Of a stretch of 8,524 nucleotides of DNA, positions 1 through 6,970 are shown in pieces (position 1 is the first letter of the stretch; every line of letters starts with the position of its first letter). The translations under genes were made by a program, and so were the position numbers. The DNA comes from DASSNR01 sp036278935 (GTDB taxonomy: Bacteria; Gemmatimonadota; Gemmatimonadetes; Gemmatimonadales; Gemmatimonadaceae): assembly GCA_036278935.1 (NCBI GenBank), contig DASUKA010000091.1, positions 1 to 8,524 on the forward strand, read 5' to 3'. Under the pieces are notes generated by a model. That model saw only the letters and a program-made list of their open reading frames with translations. It did no database searches and was not told the DNA's origin.

Positions 1-16
1 ACGCGAGGAGACGAGA

Positions 17-493
17 ATGACGCCCGCGGGCGTTTTTGCGAGGAACGCACCAGTGCGATGTCTGGTGCTGGCCGCCTCAATCTGCCTGATCGCTGCATGT
101 CGCAGCGACACAGCACCCGTCTCAGTGCTCGGTACCTACCGCTTGACGAGCATCGATGGCCGTGCGATGCCAGCCGCCCTCGATTCGGAGCGTGTCGTGC
201 TCGATGGAATCATCGCGTTACGAGTAGACGGCTTGTATCAGTACATCGCCCACTTCGGCGGCGTGCCACCCTCCGATCGCCGCGACACTTTACCGATAGG
301 GGACAAGTATGCCAGTGGCCGCTACACGCTCGACCGGTCGACGCTGCGGCTCGAACGGTTCCGCATGGTGAAGATGCATCCGCCTTCGCTTGCTAATTCC
401 GGCGATTCCCTGGTCGCCATCGAGGGAACGCTCAGCCACCACACCATCCAGATGCCTGTTCGCGACGGCGAGCAATGGACCTTCACGAAGTGA
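17..493 (+). CDS. Small putative lipoprotein of unknown function
   Basis: This gene encodes 158 aa, and no specific function can be assigned. The N-terminus looks like a lipoprotein signal: Arg9 and Arg14, a hydrophobic stretch at about residues 15-27, then a lipobox I-A-A-C with the lipidated cysteine at residue 28. The mature part is about 130 aa, predicted beta-rich, and opens with GTYRLTSIDGRAMP. Similar openings are familiar to me from small Gemmatimonadota lipoproteins of lipocalin-like size; that is recollection, not a search. The start is supported by GAGGAG at 5-10, six bases before the ATG. The gene converges on the minus-strand gene ending at 676. The 182-bp gap shows only weak hairpins and no clear terminator. 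Real-gene confidence is good; function is unknown. Confidence 0.72.
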   Translation: MTPAGVFARNAPVRCLVLAASICLIAACRSDTAPVSVLGTYRLTSIDGRAMPAALDSERVVLDGIIALRVDGLYQYIAHFGGVPPSDRRDTLPIGDKYASGRYTLDRSTLRLERFRMVKMHPPSLANSGDSLVAIEGTLSHHTIQMPVRDGEQWTFTK

Positions 494-675
494 CCGCACG
501 GCCAGCAGTTCGAACAGCCGCCTCCGTTTGTTTCGCCCTGACTTCCTCACGCCGAAGCTGCCGCCCGAGTACGCTGTAAAGGATTCTGCTCGCGTGTGCG
601 CTCCGGCCGCTTAGCAGAACCATTGTGGTCGCGTTGTTGAGGACAGGCTCGCCAGCCCGCCCGAGCGACAATGCC

Positions 676-1617
676 TCACAGGTGAACGCGGCTTGGCTGC
701 ATCGCCGCGCGGGACGTGGTACCGGGTGCCGTATCGAGCGAAGCGCGCATCCGCTTCACGACGAACGTCCCCCGCCCACGCTCATATGCCACTCCAGGCT
801 TGAGCGTGATGAACAGCGCGTTCTGTCCACCGACCATCGGGGCCGACGTGTCCATGCAATCCGTGTACGCCATCCGCGCGATGTCCTGAGGCCGGATCTC
901 ACGCAGCACTTCAAGAACCTCCTGGCGTATGAACACGTTCGTCGCCTCAACCCGTACCCATTTCGGGGGAACCTCCACCATTCGGATCCGCCGGCCATTC
1001 ACCCAGATGTTCGATAGCCCGCCCGCGGGGGAGTGACGGGATCGGAGCCGAAGATGGGCCGCCGAGTCAGCGCAGATCTCCGGCGCGCGACTGGTGAGCA
1101 TATCCGGCCGAAGCTTTCGCAGCACGTCCAGCGCGTCGAACAGCGGACGGCGGCTGTGCGCGATCTCGTTGGCATCGATGTGGTAGCTCTTCCACTTCGT
1201 GCTCTGTTTCGCGATGACCGTGACTCCCGATAGCGTGGGAACGGCGCTGGCCAGTACCATCTCGAGCGATATCATTGTGTGGTCGAGTGTCACCATCACG
1301 CGCTGCTCAACCCGGTCGTAGCCGATCCGGCGTACGATGACTTCATAGTTCGCCGGCGGCGCGGAGAACGCGATACTACTGTGGCCGGTCGAGTCCGTCA
1401 CGCCGGACACCAGGATCGTCGACGACAGATTAGCGACGGCAACGTCGGCATCCGGCACCGCTACACCCATCGAATCGACGACGTGCACGTCTACCGACAC
1501 ATGCAGCCGCGACGGGGATGGATTCTGTGCGAATGCGTGTGTGACAAGGAGGAGAATGCCGGGTACGACAACGGCCGCATGCCGGCACGTGAACTGGCCT
1601 GCATGCGCCGCCATCAC
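676..1617 (-). CDS. Secreted carboxypeptidase-regulatory-like / TonB-plug-like protein without a barrel
   Basis: The product is 313 aa. A signal peptide covers about residues 1-30, with a likely cut after AFA. Residues about 38-122 resemble a carboxypeptidase regulatory-like (CarboxypepD_reg) beta-sandwich: a V-D-S-x-G-x-x-V-P-D-A-D-V start, then T-D-S-T-G and Y-E-V-I-V-R-R-I-G-Y. Residues about 135-275 resemble a TonB receptor plug: D-A-L-D-V-L-R-K-L, then I-W-V-N-G-R-R-I, then I-R-P-Q-D-I-A-R-M, ending in L-F-I-T-L-K-P-G. There is no room for a 22-strand barrel, so it is not a transporter by itself; a periplasmic or outer-membrane-associated role is inferred. Cys182 and Cys254 could form a disulfide. 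The first codon is GTG at 1617, with ATG directly after it at 1614; either could be the start. The gene lies 36 bp downstream of the reductase on the same strand, so co-transcription is possible. Confidence 0.75.
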   Translation of the reverse strand: MMAAHAGQFTCRHAAVVVPGILLLVTHAFAQNPSPSRLHVSVDVHVVDSMGVAVPDADVAVANLSSTILVSGVTDSTGHSSIAFSAPPANYEVIVRRIGYDRVEQRVMVTLDHTMISLEMVLASAVPTLSGVTVIAKQSTKWKSYHIDANEIAHSRRPLFDALDVLRKLRPDMLTSRAPEICADSAAHLRLRSRHSPAGGLSNIWVNGRRIRMVEVPPKWVRVEATNVFIRQEVLEVLREIRPQDIARMAYTDCMDTSAPMVGGQNALFITLKPGVAYERGRGTFVVKRMRASLDTAPGTTSRAAMQPSRVHL

Positions 1618-1627
1618 CCCGATGCAC

Positions 1628-1653
1628 CTCTCGCCTTTCGCCTTTCTCCTCTC
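1628..1653 (-). repeat. Degenerate heptamer repeat (AGGCGAA-type) between two minus-strand genes
   Basis: Read on the minus strand, the stretch just after the reductase stop codon runs AGGAGAA, AGGCGAA, AGGCGAG, AGG, a 7-bp period with few changes. A close copy on the plus strand lies at about 7681-7703 (AGGAGAA, AGGCGAG, AGGCGAA, GG). The two copies are far apart and in opposite orientation. The purine-rich block also lies 10-20 bases upstream of the next gene's start, so its GAGAGG could contribute to ribosome binding. No transposase or target-site duplication is visible. Confidence 0.6.
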
Positions 1654-2670
1654 TCAGTCTTCGGTCTGCCCGAACAGCGCCATGTTCGAGCTGTGCCCCG
1701 GATTGACCTTCTTCTCCGGGTAGATCCAGTGCACGGCCTGATTCACCGCGATCGCCGCTTCGCCGAATCCCGTCGCGATGAGCTTGAGCTTCCCCGGATA
1801 CGTCGTCACGTCGCCCGCCGCGTAGATACCGGGCCGTCCCGTCTCCATCGCACTCGTCACCACGATATCGTTCTTCTCGAGCGCGAGCCCCCACTCCTTC
1901 ACCGCGCCCAGGTCGCTCACGAAGCCGAGCATCGGCAGAATCACATCCACCTCGATGCGCCGCTGCGTCTTCGCCTTCACATCCTTGATCGTCGCGCCGC
2001 TGATGTGCTCGCCGTTCCCGTGCACTTCCGCCAGCTCGTGGAAGGTGAGCAGCTGCGCCCGTCCCGCCTCGCACGCCGCGCGCACCGCACTCACCGTGGC
2101 GGCGTGGGCGCGGAAGCGATCGCTCCGGTGGATGAGCGTGACCTCCGCGGCGCGGTCGAGCAACTGATGCGTCCAGTCGAAGGCGGAGTCGCCGCCGCCG
2201 ATGAGTAACACGCGCTGGCCACGGAAGTGCTCGGGATCGCGCACCCGGTCGTAGATCCCGCGTCCGTACCAGGGCTCGGCCGACGGCTGCGGCAGCCGCC
2301 GTGGGGAGAAGGCACCGATCCCCGCCGCGATGATGATGGCGCGGCTGGGGAACCGGTCGCTCTCGGTGACCACCGTGAAGCACCCCGCGTCTTCCTCAAG
2401 GGCGATCACCCGCTGGTCCAGGAAGATGGGCTGGCCGAACTGCTGTGCCTGCTCGGCGAGTCCCGCCACGAGGTCCTTGGCGAGGATCTTCGGGAAGCCG
2501 CCGACATCGAAGATGTCCTTCTCCGGGTAGAGCGCGGTGAGCTGTCCGCCGAGCTCGGAGAGGTTGTCGATGATGCGGCAGGTGGCACCGCGCATCCCGG
2601 CATAGAACATGGCGAAGAGCCCGGTCGGGCCACCGCCGATGATCGTCAGGTCTGTGAGGTCGTGCGGCAT
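1654..2670 (-). CDS. Ferredoxin--NADP+ reductase, thioredoxin-reductase-like (type 2)
   Basis: This 338-aa FAD enzyme is predicted to pass electrons between NADPH and ferredoxin (or flavodoxin) in the cytoplasm. The FAD-binding glycine motif is T-I-I-G-G-G-P-T-G at residues 9-17, followed by G-G-Q-L-T-A-L-Y-P-E-K at 41-51. The NADPH-domain motif is G-G-G-D-S-A at 158-163, with H-R-S-D-R-F-R-A-H at 181-189. The second FAD motif A-A-G-D-V is at 284-288, and H-S-S near the C-terminus matches this family. The redox CxxC of true thioredoxin reductases is absent, which favours the ferredoxin-NADP reductase branch. The length fits the family. The frame stays open far upstream, but homology begins at the ATG at 2668-2670, so I chose that start. 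The leader is pyrimidine-rich with no Shine-Dalgarno; an in-frame GTG ten codons upstream is the alternative. It is divergent from the kinase gene and upstream of the plug-like gene. Confidence 0.92.
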   Translation of the reverse strand: MPHDLTDLTIIGGGPTGLFAMFYAGMRGATCRIIDNLSELGGQLTALYPEKDIFDVGGFPKILAKDLVAGLAEQAQQFGQPIFLDQRVIALEEDAGCFTVVTESDRFPSRAIIIAAGIGAFSPRRLPQPSAEPWYGRGIYDRVRDPEHFRGQRVLLIGGGDSAFDWTHQLLDRAAEVTLIHRSDRFRAHAATVSAVRAACEAGRAQLLTFHELAEVHGNGEHISGATIKDVKAKTQRRIEVDVILPMLGFVSDLGAVKEWGLALEKNDIVVTSAMETGRPGIYAAGDVTTYPGKLKLIATGFGEAAIAVNQAVHWIYPEKKVNPGHSSNMALFGQTED

Positions 2671-2733
2671 GAGAAGAGGAGAGAGACACCATTGCGCCAC
2701 GCGTCGCCGCGCGGCAGGAGCACTCGCTGAATA

Positions 2734-3774
2734 ATGCACCCGGACGAGCGCATTCTGGAATACGCCGGCCGCTTTCGCCTCGTGCGCAAGATCGCCGAGG
2801 GCGGCATGGCTACCGTGTACGAGGCCGAGCAACTCGGGCCGGAGGGCTTCGCCAAGCGCCTCGCCCTCAAGGTCATCCACCCCAAGTACGGGAGCGAGGA
2901 GCGGTGGCGCCAGCTCTTCATTGACGAGGCCAAACTCTCGGCCAACCTGGTGCACGGCAACATCGTGCAGATCTACCAGCTCGGCGAGCTGGACGGGCAG
3001 TTCTACATCGCCATGGAGTACATCCAGGGGCCGACCATCCGCGCGGTGATCGACCGTCATCGGGAGCTGGACCAGCGCATCCCGATCACTCTGGCCGCGT
3101 ACATCGCCAGCCGTGTCTGCCGCGCGCTCGACTTCGCGCACAACTTCGTGGGTCCCGATGGGCAGCGCCTGGACATCGTGCACCGCGATGTCGCGCCGAA
3201 CAACGTGATGGCCACCTGGGATGGACACATCAAGCTCGCCGACTTCGGCATCGCGAAGGCCAAGACCTCCATCGACCCGGTGGCGCTCTCTCCCATGACG
3301 CTCATCGGGAAGAAGCACTACATGAGCCCGGAACAGCTGCTGGCGCTCACGGTGGACGGCCGCAGCGATGTCTTCGCCATGGGCGTGGTGCTCTTCGAGC
3401 TGCTCTCCCTGGAGCCGCTCTTCCGTGAAGACACGACCGAACTGCTCATCGATGAGGTCACCTGGCGTCCCCTGCCCAACATACGCGAGTTGATCCCGGC
3501 CATCCCAATGGTACTGGAGCAGGTACTGGCCGCGGCGCTCGAGCGTGATCCGGCGCACCGCCCGACGGCCGCCGAGATGGGGCGCACGCTCGATCGGTGG
3601 TGCGAATCGCAGGCCGTGCTCGCGACGCCCGACCGGCTGCAGGAGCACCTGGCCAGGCTCTTCCCCACGTCGTTCCAGTCCGCTACGGTGAGCGGGACCC
3701 CCACCCGATTCTCCAACTTCAAGCACGGCCTGCGTCGAGCACGCCCGTGGTGGAAGTGGCGCCCGAGAGTCTGA
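2734..3774 (+). CDS. Serine/threonine protein kinase, cytosolic, single domain
   Basis: The 346-aa Hanks-type kinase transfers phosphate from ATP to Ser/Thr of unknown targets. All main kinase motifs are visible: glycine-rich loop I-A-E-G-G-M-A-T-V (20-28), ATP lysine K46 in ALKVI, helix-C glutamate E65, catalytic loop H-R-D-V-A-P-N-N (150-157, D152 and N157), D-F-G (170-172), M-S-P-E (197-200), D212 in the SDVFAMG segment, and the late arginine R276 in HRPT. The catalytic-loop lysine of HRDLKxxN is alanine here; bacterial kinases often carry HRDVSPQN-like loops, so activity is expected. No membrane segment, PASTA or other sensor domain is present. About 60 residues follow the kinase fold, and the basic tail ending W-W-K-W-R-P-R-V may be out of register (see findings). 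AGGAG at 2716-2720 lies 13 bases before the ATG, a long spacing. The partner or sensed signal is not evident. Confidence 0.93.
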   Translation: MHPDERILEYAGRFRLVRKIAEGGMATVYEAEQLGPEGFAKRLALKVIHPKYGSEERWRQLFIDEAKLSANLVHGNIVQIYQLGELDGQFYIAMEYIQGPTIRAVIDRHRELDQRIPITLAAYIASRVCRALDFAHNFVGPDGQRLDIVHRDVAPNNVMATWDGHIKLADFGIAKAKTSIDPVALSPMTLIGKKHYMSPEQLLALTVDGRSDVFAMGVVLFELLSLEPLFREDTTELLIDEVTWRPLPNIRELIPAIPMVLEQVLAAALERDPAHRPTAAEMGRTLDRWCESQAVLATPDRLQEHLARLFPTSFQSATVSGTPTRFSNFKHGLRRARPWWKWRPRV

Positions 3775-3803
3775 CGCTCTCCCGGGGATCTGACGCTCCG
3801 GGG
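3770..3803 (+). repeat. Short direct duplication at the kinase 3' end
   Basis: The ten bases TCTGACGCTC occur at 3770-3779 and again at 3789-3798. Each copy is followed by a CCGGGG block: TCCCGGGGA after the first, CGGGG after the second. The first copy contains the kinase stop codon. It looks like a small local duplication. A 5-bp GC stem (CCCGG 3781-3785 with CCGGG 3798-3802) can form, but no T-run follows, so I do not call a terminator. Confidence 0.5.
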
Positions 3804-3823
3804 CCGCATGCCGACGAGCCGCC

Positions 3824-3851
3824 CCTCACCGCTCACAACTCATAACTCCTC
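3824..3851 (+). repeat. Degenerate heptamer repeat (ACTCACA-type), four units
   Basis: Four consecutive 7-bp units can be read: CCTCACC, GCTCACA, ACTCATA, ACTCCTC. They resemble the eight-unit ACTCACA array at 7782-7837. The block lies just before the padR promoter region. It is short and degenerate, so it is weak alone; the similarity to the longer array supports the call. Confidence 0.45.
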
Positions 3852-3856
3852 CCCCC

Positions 3857-3894
3857 TTGACGTTCTGGGTATCGTCCTCCATCATACCCAGAAC
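3857..3894 (+). promoter_or_regulatory. Putative padR promoter with perfect 11-bp inverted-repeat operator
   Basis: TTGACG at 3857-3862 fits a -35 box. CATCAT at 3880-3885 fits a -10 box (4 of 6 matches) at 17-bp spacing. Over this lies a perfect inverted repeat, GTTCTGGGTAT (3862-3872) and ATACCCAGAAC (3884-3894), with an 11-bp centre. The left arm touches the -35 and fills the spacer; the right arm covers the end of the -10 and the probable start of transcription. PadR-family dimers bind such repeats and commonly repress their own promoter, so autoregulation by the adjacent PadR is the simplest inference. No T-run follows the repeat, which argues against a terminator. Confidence 0.68.
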
Positions 3895-3918
3895 TTCTAG
3901 GCACAGGAACCCGCCGCC

Positions 3919-4248
3919 ATGCCCATCAGCACCGAGCTGCTGCACGGCACGCTCGACGCCCTCATCCTCAAGACCCTCTCGTGGGGCCCACGCCACGGCT
4001 ATGCCATCGCCCGCTGGCTCGAGGAGACCACCGGCGATGCGCTCCAGATCGAGGAAGGCTCGCTCTACCCCGCGCTCTACCGCATGGAGCGCAAAGGGTG
4101 GATCGAGGCCGAGTGGGGTGTGTCCGAGAGCAACCGAAAGGCGAAGATCCACCGGCTCACCCGCAAGGGGCGCGCGCACCTGAAGGCCGAGACCGCCAGG
4201 TGGGCTCATAGCTCGGCCGTCGTCTCCAGCGTGCTCCTCCCCACGTAG
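3919..4248 (+). CDS. PadR family transcriptional regulator
   Basis: This 109-aa winged-helix regulator belongs to the short PadR class. Family hallmarks are L-L-H-G-T-L-D-A-L-I-L-K-T-L (7-20), G-P-R-H-G-Y-A-I-A-R (23-32), then E-E-G-S-L-Y-P-A-L-Y-R-M-E-R-K-G-W-I (45-62) for the recognition region. The wing W-G-V-S-E-S-N-R-K-A-K (66-76) and R-L-T-R-K-G-R (79-85) follow. The C-terminal helix for dimerisation is short, as usual for regulators next to ADOP permeases. AGGAA at 3905-3909 is nine bases before the ATG. The permease gene starts 17 bp after the stop, so the two form an operon, and the inverted repeat upstream is the likely operator. The inducing ligand is unknown. This pairing is well known in Acidobacteriota and Gemmatimonadota. 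Confidence 0.94.
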   Translation: MPISTELLHGTLDALILKTLSWGPRHGYAIARWLEETTGDALQIEEGSLYPALYRMERKGWIEAEWGVSESNRKAKIHRLTRKGRAHLKAETARWAHSSAVVSSVLLPT

Positions 4249-4265
4249 CGCGGAGCGGCTGCCAC

Positions 4266-6962
4266 ATGCAACGGCGCGTGCTTCGTCGCGGCCGAGCACT
4301 GCGTTCCGCGATCTGGAAGGAGCGCGTGAACGATGAGGTGGACGCCGAGCTCCGCTTCCACCTCGAGTCGCTCATCCAGCGCTACGTCGAGCATGGGATG
4401 ACGCCCGCGGAGGCGCACACGATGGCTCTGCGCAAGTTCGGGAATGTCGACCAGGTGACCCAGCGATGCCGAGTGATCGGCGAGGGGAGGGAACGACGCA
4501 TGCGATGGACAGAATGGCTGGCCGACCTCCGGCAGGACCTGGGCTTCGCCGTGCGACAGTTCGGCCGTGCACGCGGTTTCACCGTCACGGCGATACTCAC
4601 GCTGACACTGGGACTCGGCGCCACCACCGCGATCTTCAGTGTGGTGGATGGTGTGCTGCTGCAGCCGCTGCCACTCACGGAGCCGGATCGCGTGGTGCAC
4701 GTCTACAATGGGGTGTATGCCGGCGACATCGGCGGCCCGCAGTCGGCGCTCAACTTTCTCGACTGGCGCGCACAAAATCACTCCTTCGCGCAGATGGCGG
4801 CCGAGGCTGCCGTGACGGCGAATCTCACGGGCGGCTGCGCGTCGCACTCCGGCGCATGCGAGCCGCAGCGGCTGCGCGGCATGGCGGTCACCGCGAACTT
4901 CTTCGCGACGCTCGGTGCCCACCCGGCGCTGGGGCGACTCTTCGCCCCGGGGGAAGACCAGCCCGGCGCGCCCCGCGTGACCATTCTGAGCCATGGCCTC
5001 TGGCAGAGCCGATTCGGTGCGGATTCCGATCTCGTGGGACGCACGATCATGCTCAACGGGCAGCGCACCACGGTCGTCGGTGTCGCGCAGCCCGGCATGC
5101 CGCTGCCGGACCAGGCCGAGGTCTGGATACCACTTGTCTTCTCGCCCACCGATCTCACCGAGCCTGCGCGCGGGAATTACGTGCTGACGGTGTTCGCCCG
5201 CCTGAAACCCGGCGTCGCCGTCACGACCGCACAGCGGGATGTGGCGGCCATCTCCGAGCGTCTCATCCACCGGTATCCGACGGAAAACCCCACGCTCACG
5301 CGCCCCATCCGCCTTGTCGACCTTCGCACGGACGTCGTGGGCGATGTGCGGACGCCGTTGTTCGTCTTGCTTGGCGCGGTCACACTCGTGCTCCTCATCG
5401 CCTGCGCGAATGTCGCCAATCTTCTGCTCCTGCGCGCCACCGGACGCGGGACGGAGATTGCAGTCCGCACCGCGCTCGGCGCCAGCCGCTGGCGGATCGT
5501 GCGACAACTCCTTACCGAAAGCGTCGCGCTCTCGACGGTGGCCGGAGCACTGGGGACGCTCCTCGCCTGGTGCAGCGTTCGCGTGCTCATCGCGCTCGGC
5601 CCGGCGAGCATCCCGCGCCTGGACGATGTGCACCTCGATGCTCGCGTGCTCGCGTTCACAGCCGCGATGGTGGCGCTCACCGGCGTGGGATTCGGACTCG
5701 CACCCGCGCTCGCGGCAACACGCTCCAGCTTGGCCGAGTCGCTGCGAGAGGGCGCCCGCGGTGCGCGCGGCAGCGCCGGCAACCCGCGACTCAAGAGCGC
5801 ACTCGTCGTTGCGGAGTTCGCCTTCTCACTCATGCTGCTGGCCGGCGCCGGCCTGCTCATCAAGAGCTTTCATCGCCTCATGACGGTCGATCTCGGCTTC
5901 CGGCCGGCGCATGTGATGACGTTCACCCTCGACCTCCCGAGCACGGCCTACCCCACGGACGATGCGATCCGCACCTTCGTGTCGGCGACGACCAATCGGC
6001 TGCAGCAGTTGCCTGGCGTCCAATCGGCGGCGCTGGCGTTCGGCATGGCGGAGAAGGGCGTCGGAAACGATTTCACGATCGATGGTCGTGCCGCTACGCC
6101 CAGTGCGCCGCTCATTGCGTTCATGCCCAGCGTCACGAGCGGGTTCGTCCGTGCGATGAGAATTCCGTTGATCGCCGGCCGTGTGTTCACACCCGCCGAC
6201 CGCCACGGGAGCGCGCCGGTCGCGATGCTCAACCAGGCGGCCGCGACGCGCTTCTTCGCGGGCGAGAGTCCGGTCGGCCACACGCTGCGCATTGATGGGC
6301 TCGATGACAGCCTGGCGCCGCCGCGCCAGATCGTCGGCGTGGTAGGTGATACGCGGACTATGCTCGGCCCCACCGAGCCGGCCCCGCCGCAGATCTACGT
6401 CCCACTGGAGCAGAGCCCGGCTCGCTATCTCATCGCGGTCATCCGGACGGCAGGTGCGCCGGCTTCGGTCATGCCCGCTGCTCGCGCGGCTGTGCACGAT
6501 GTGGATCCCACACTGCCCATTTCGCATGCCTGGACCATGGACCAACGCACCGCACAGTTCGTGCGCCAGCCGCGTTTCTACATGCTGCTCCTCGGGCTTT
6601 TCGCCAGCGTGGCACTCGTGCTCGCGGCAGTTGGCATCTATGGTGTGATGTCATACGCCGTCACGCAGCGGCAGCACGAGCTCGGCATCCGTGTGGCGCT
6701 CGGCGCCACGCCAGGTGGTCTGCTCCGGCGCGTCATTGCCCAGGGCGCCGCACTCTCTGCCATCGGTCTGGTCGCCGGCCTCGCTGCGGCCGCCGGGCTG
6801 AGCCACCTGATCGCCAGCCTCCTCTTCGAGGTGACGCCCACGGACATCGCGACCTATGTCACCGTGTCCGTCCTCCTGACCATCATCGCGCTCCTCGCGT
6901 GCATCATCCCGGCCCGCCGCGCCGCGCGGGTGGATCCCGCCATCGCATTGCGGGGAGAGTGA
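4266..6962 (+). CDS. ADOP family duplicated orphan permease (MacB/FtsX-type ABC transporter permease)
   Basis: This 898-aa inner-membrane protein has two MacB-like permease halves in one chain and no ATPase domain. Residues about 15-75 form a cytosolic permease prefix domain (E-R-V-N-D-E-V-D-A-E-L-R-F-H, then A-L-R-K-F-G-N-V). TM1 is at about 104-128, followed by a MacB-PCD periplasmic domain to about 350. An FtsX core follows with TM2 (364-388), TM3 (417-441) and TM4 (461-483), with E-I-A-V-R-T-A-L-G-A-S-R in the first loop. The second half has TM5 (about 512-533), a periplasmic domain, TM6 (772-797), TM7 (824-848) and TM8 (860-880). It carries the matching loop E-L-G-I-R-V-A-L-G-A-T-P and ends R-A-A-R-V-D-P-A-I-A-L-R-G-E. 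The length fits the family. The substrate is unknown; a partner ATPase would have to be encoded elsewhere. GCGGAG lies 11 bases before the ATG. An unusual Cys191-Cys198 loop lies in the first periplasmic domain. Confidence 0.95.
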   Translation: MQRRVLRRGRALRSAIWKERVNDEVDAELRFHLESLIQRYVEHGMTPAEAHTMALRKFGNVDQVTQRCRVIGEGRERRMRWTEWLADLRQDLGFAVRQFGRARGFTVTAILTLTLGLGATTAIFSVVDGVLLQPLPLTEPDRVVHVYNGVYAGDIGGPQSALNFLDWRAQNHSFAQMAAEAAVTANLTGGCASHSGACEPQRLRGMAVTANFFATLGAHPALGRLFAPGEDQPGAPRVTILSHGLWQSRFGADSDLVGRTIMLNGQRTTVVGVAQPGMPLPDQAEVWIPLVFSPTDLTEPARGNYVLTVFARLKPGVAVTTAQRDVAAISERLIHRYPTENPTLTRPIRLVDLRTDVVGDVRTPLFVLLGAVTLVLLIACANVANLLLLRATGRGTEIAVRTALGASRWRIVRQLLTESVALSTVAGALGTLLAWCSVRVLIALGPASIPRLDDVHLDARVLAFTAAMVALTGVGFGLAPALAATRSSLAESLREGARGARGSAGNPRLKSALVVAEFAFSLMLLAGAGLLIKSFHRLMTVDLGFRPAHVMTFTLDLPSTAYPTDDAIRTFVSATTNRLQQLPGVQSAALAFGMAEKGVGNDFTIDGRAATPSAPLIAFMPSVTSGFVRAMRIPLIAGRVFTPADRHGSAPVAMLNQAAATRFFAGESPVGHTLRIDGLDDSLAPPRQIVGVVGDTRTMLGPTEPAPPQIYVPLEQSPARYLIAVIRTAGAPASVMPAARAAVHDVDPTLPISHAWTMDQRTAQFVRQPRFYMLLLGLFASVALVLAAVGIYGVMSYAVTQRQHELGIRVALGATPGGLLRRVIAQGAALSAIGLVAGLAAAAGLSHLIASLLFEVTPTDIATYVTVSVLLTIIALLACIIPARRAARVDPAIALRGE

Positions 6963-6970
6963 GAGACGCG

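Noticed and set aside
621..671. Possible terminator between the convergent lipoprotein and plug-like genes
   Set aside because: Only short, bulged stems (ATTGT..TCG with CGACAAT; GCTCG with CGAGC) can be drawn and there is no T-run.
1279..2208. A 309-aa plus-strand frame across two minus-strand genes
   Set aside because: It has His/Arg-rich shadow composition and is antisense to recognised proteins on both halves.
2706..2715. Palindrome GCCGCGCGGC in the divergent gap as an operator
   Set aside because: A 10-bp GC-only palindrome is expected by chance in DNA this GC-rich; no second copy or promoter boxes support it.
1654..3726. A 690-aa minus-strand open frame covering the reductase and the antisense of the kinase
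   Set aside because: Only the last 338 residues match a protein family. The first 352 codons are antisense to a kinase with all catalytic motifs intact, a common effect in high-GC DNA.
3862..3894. The 11-bp inverted repeat as a kinase terminator
   Set aside because: It has an 11-base loop, no following T-run, and coincides with promoter boxes of padR, so an operator is the better reading.
4206..5633. A 475-aa minus-strand open frame inside the permease gene
   Set aside because: It is Arg/His/Glu-rich with no family features and lies antisense to a clearly conserved ADOP permease.
4466..6295. A 609-aa plus-strand frame within the permease gene
   Set aside because: It is an out-of-frame shadow rich in Arg and Ala, while the main frame shows membrane segments and conserved loops.
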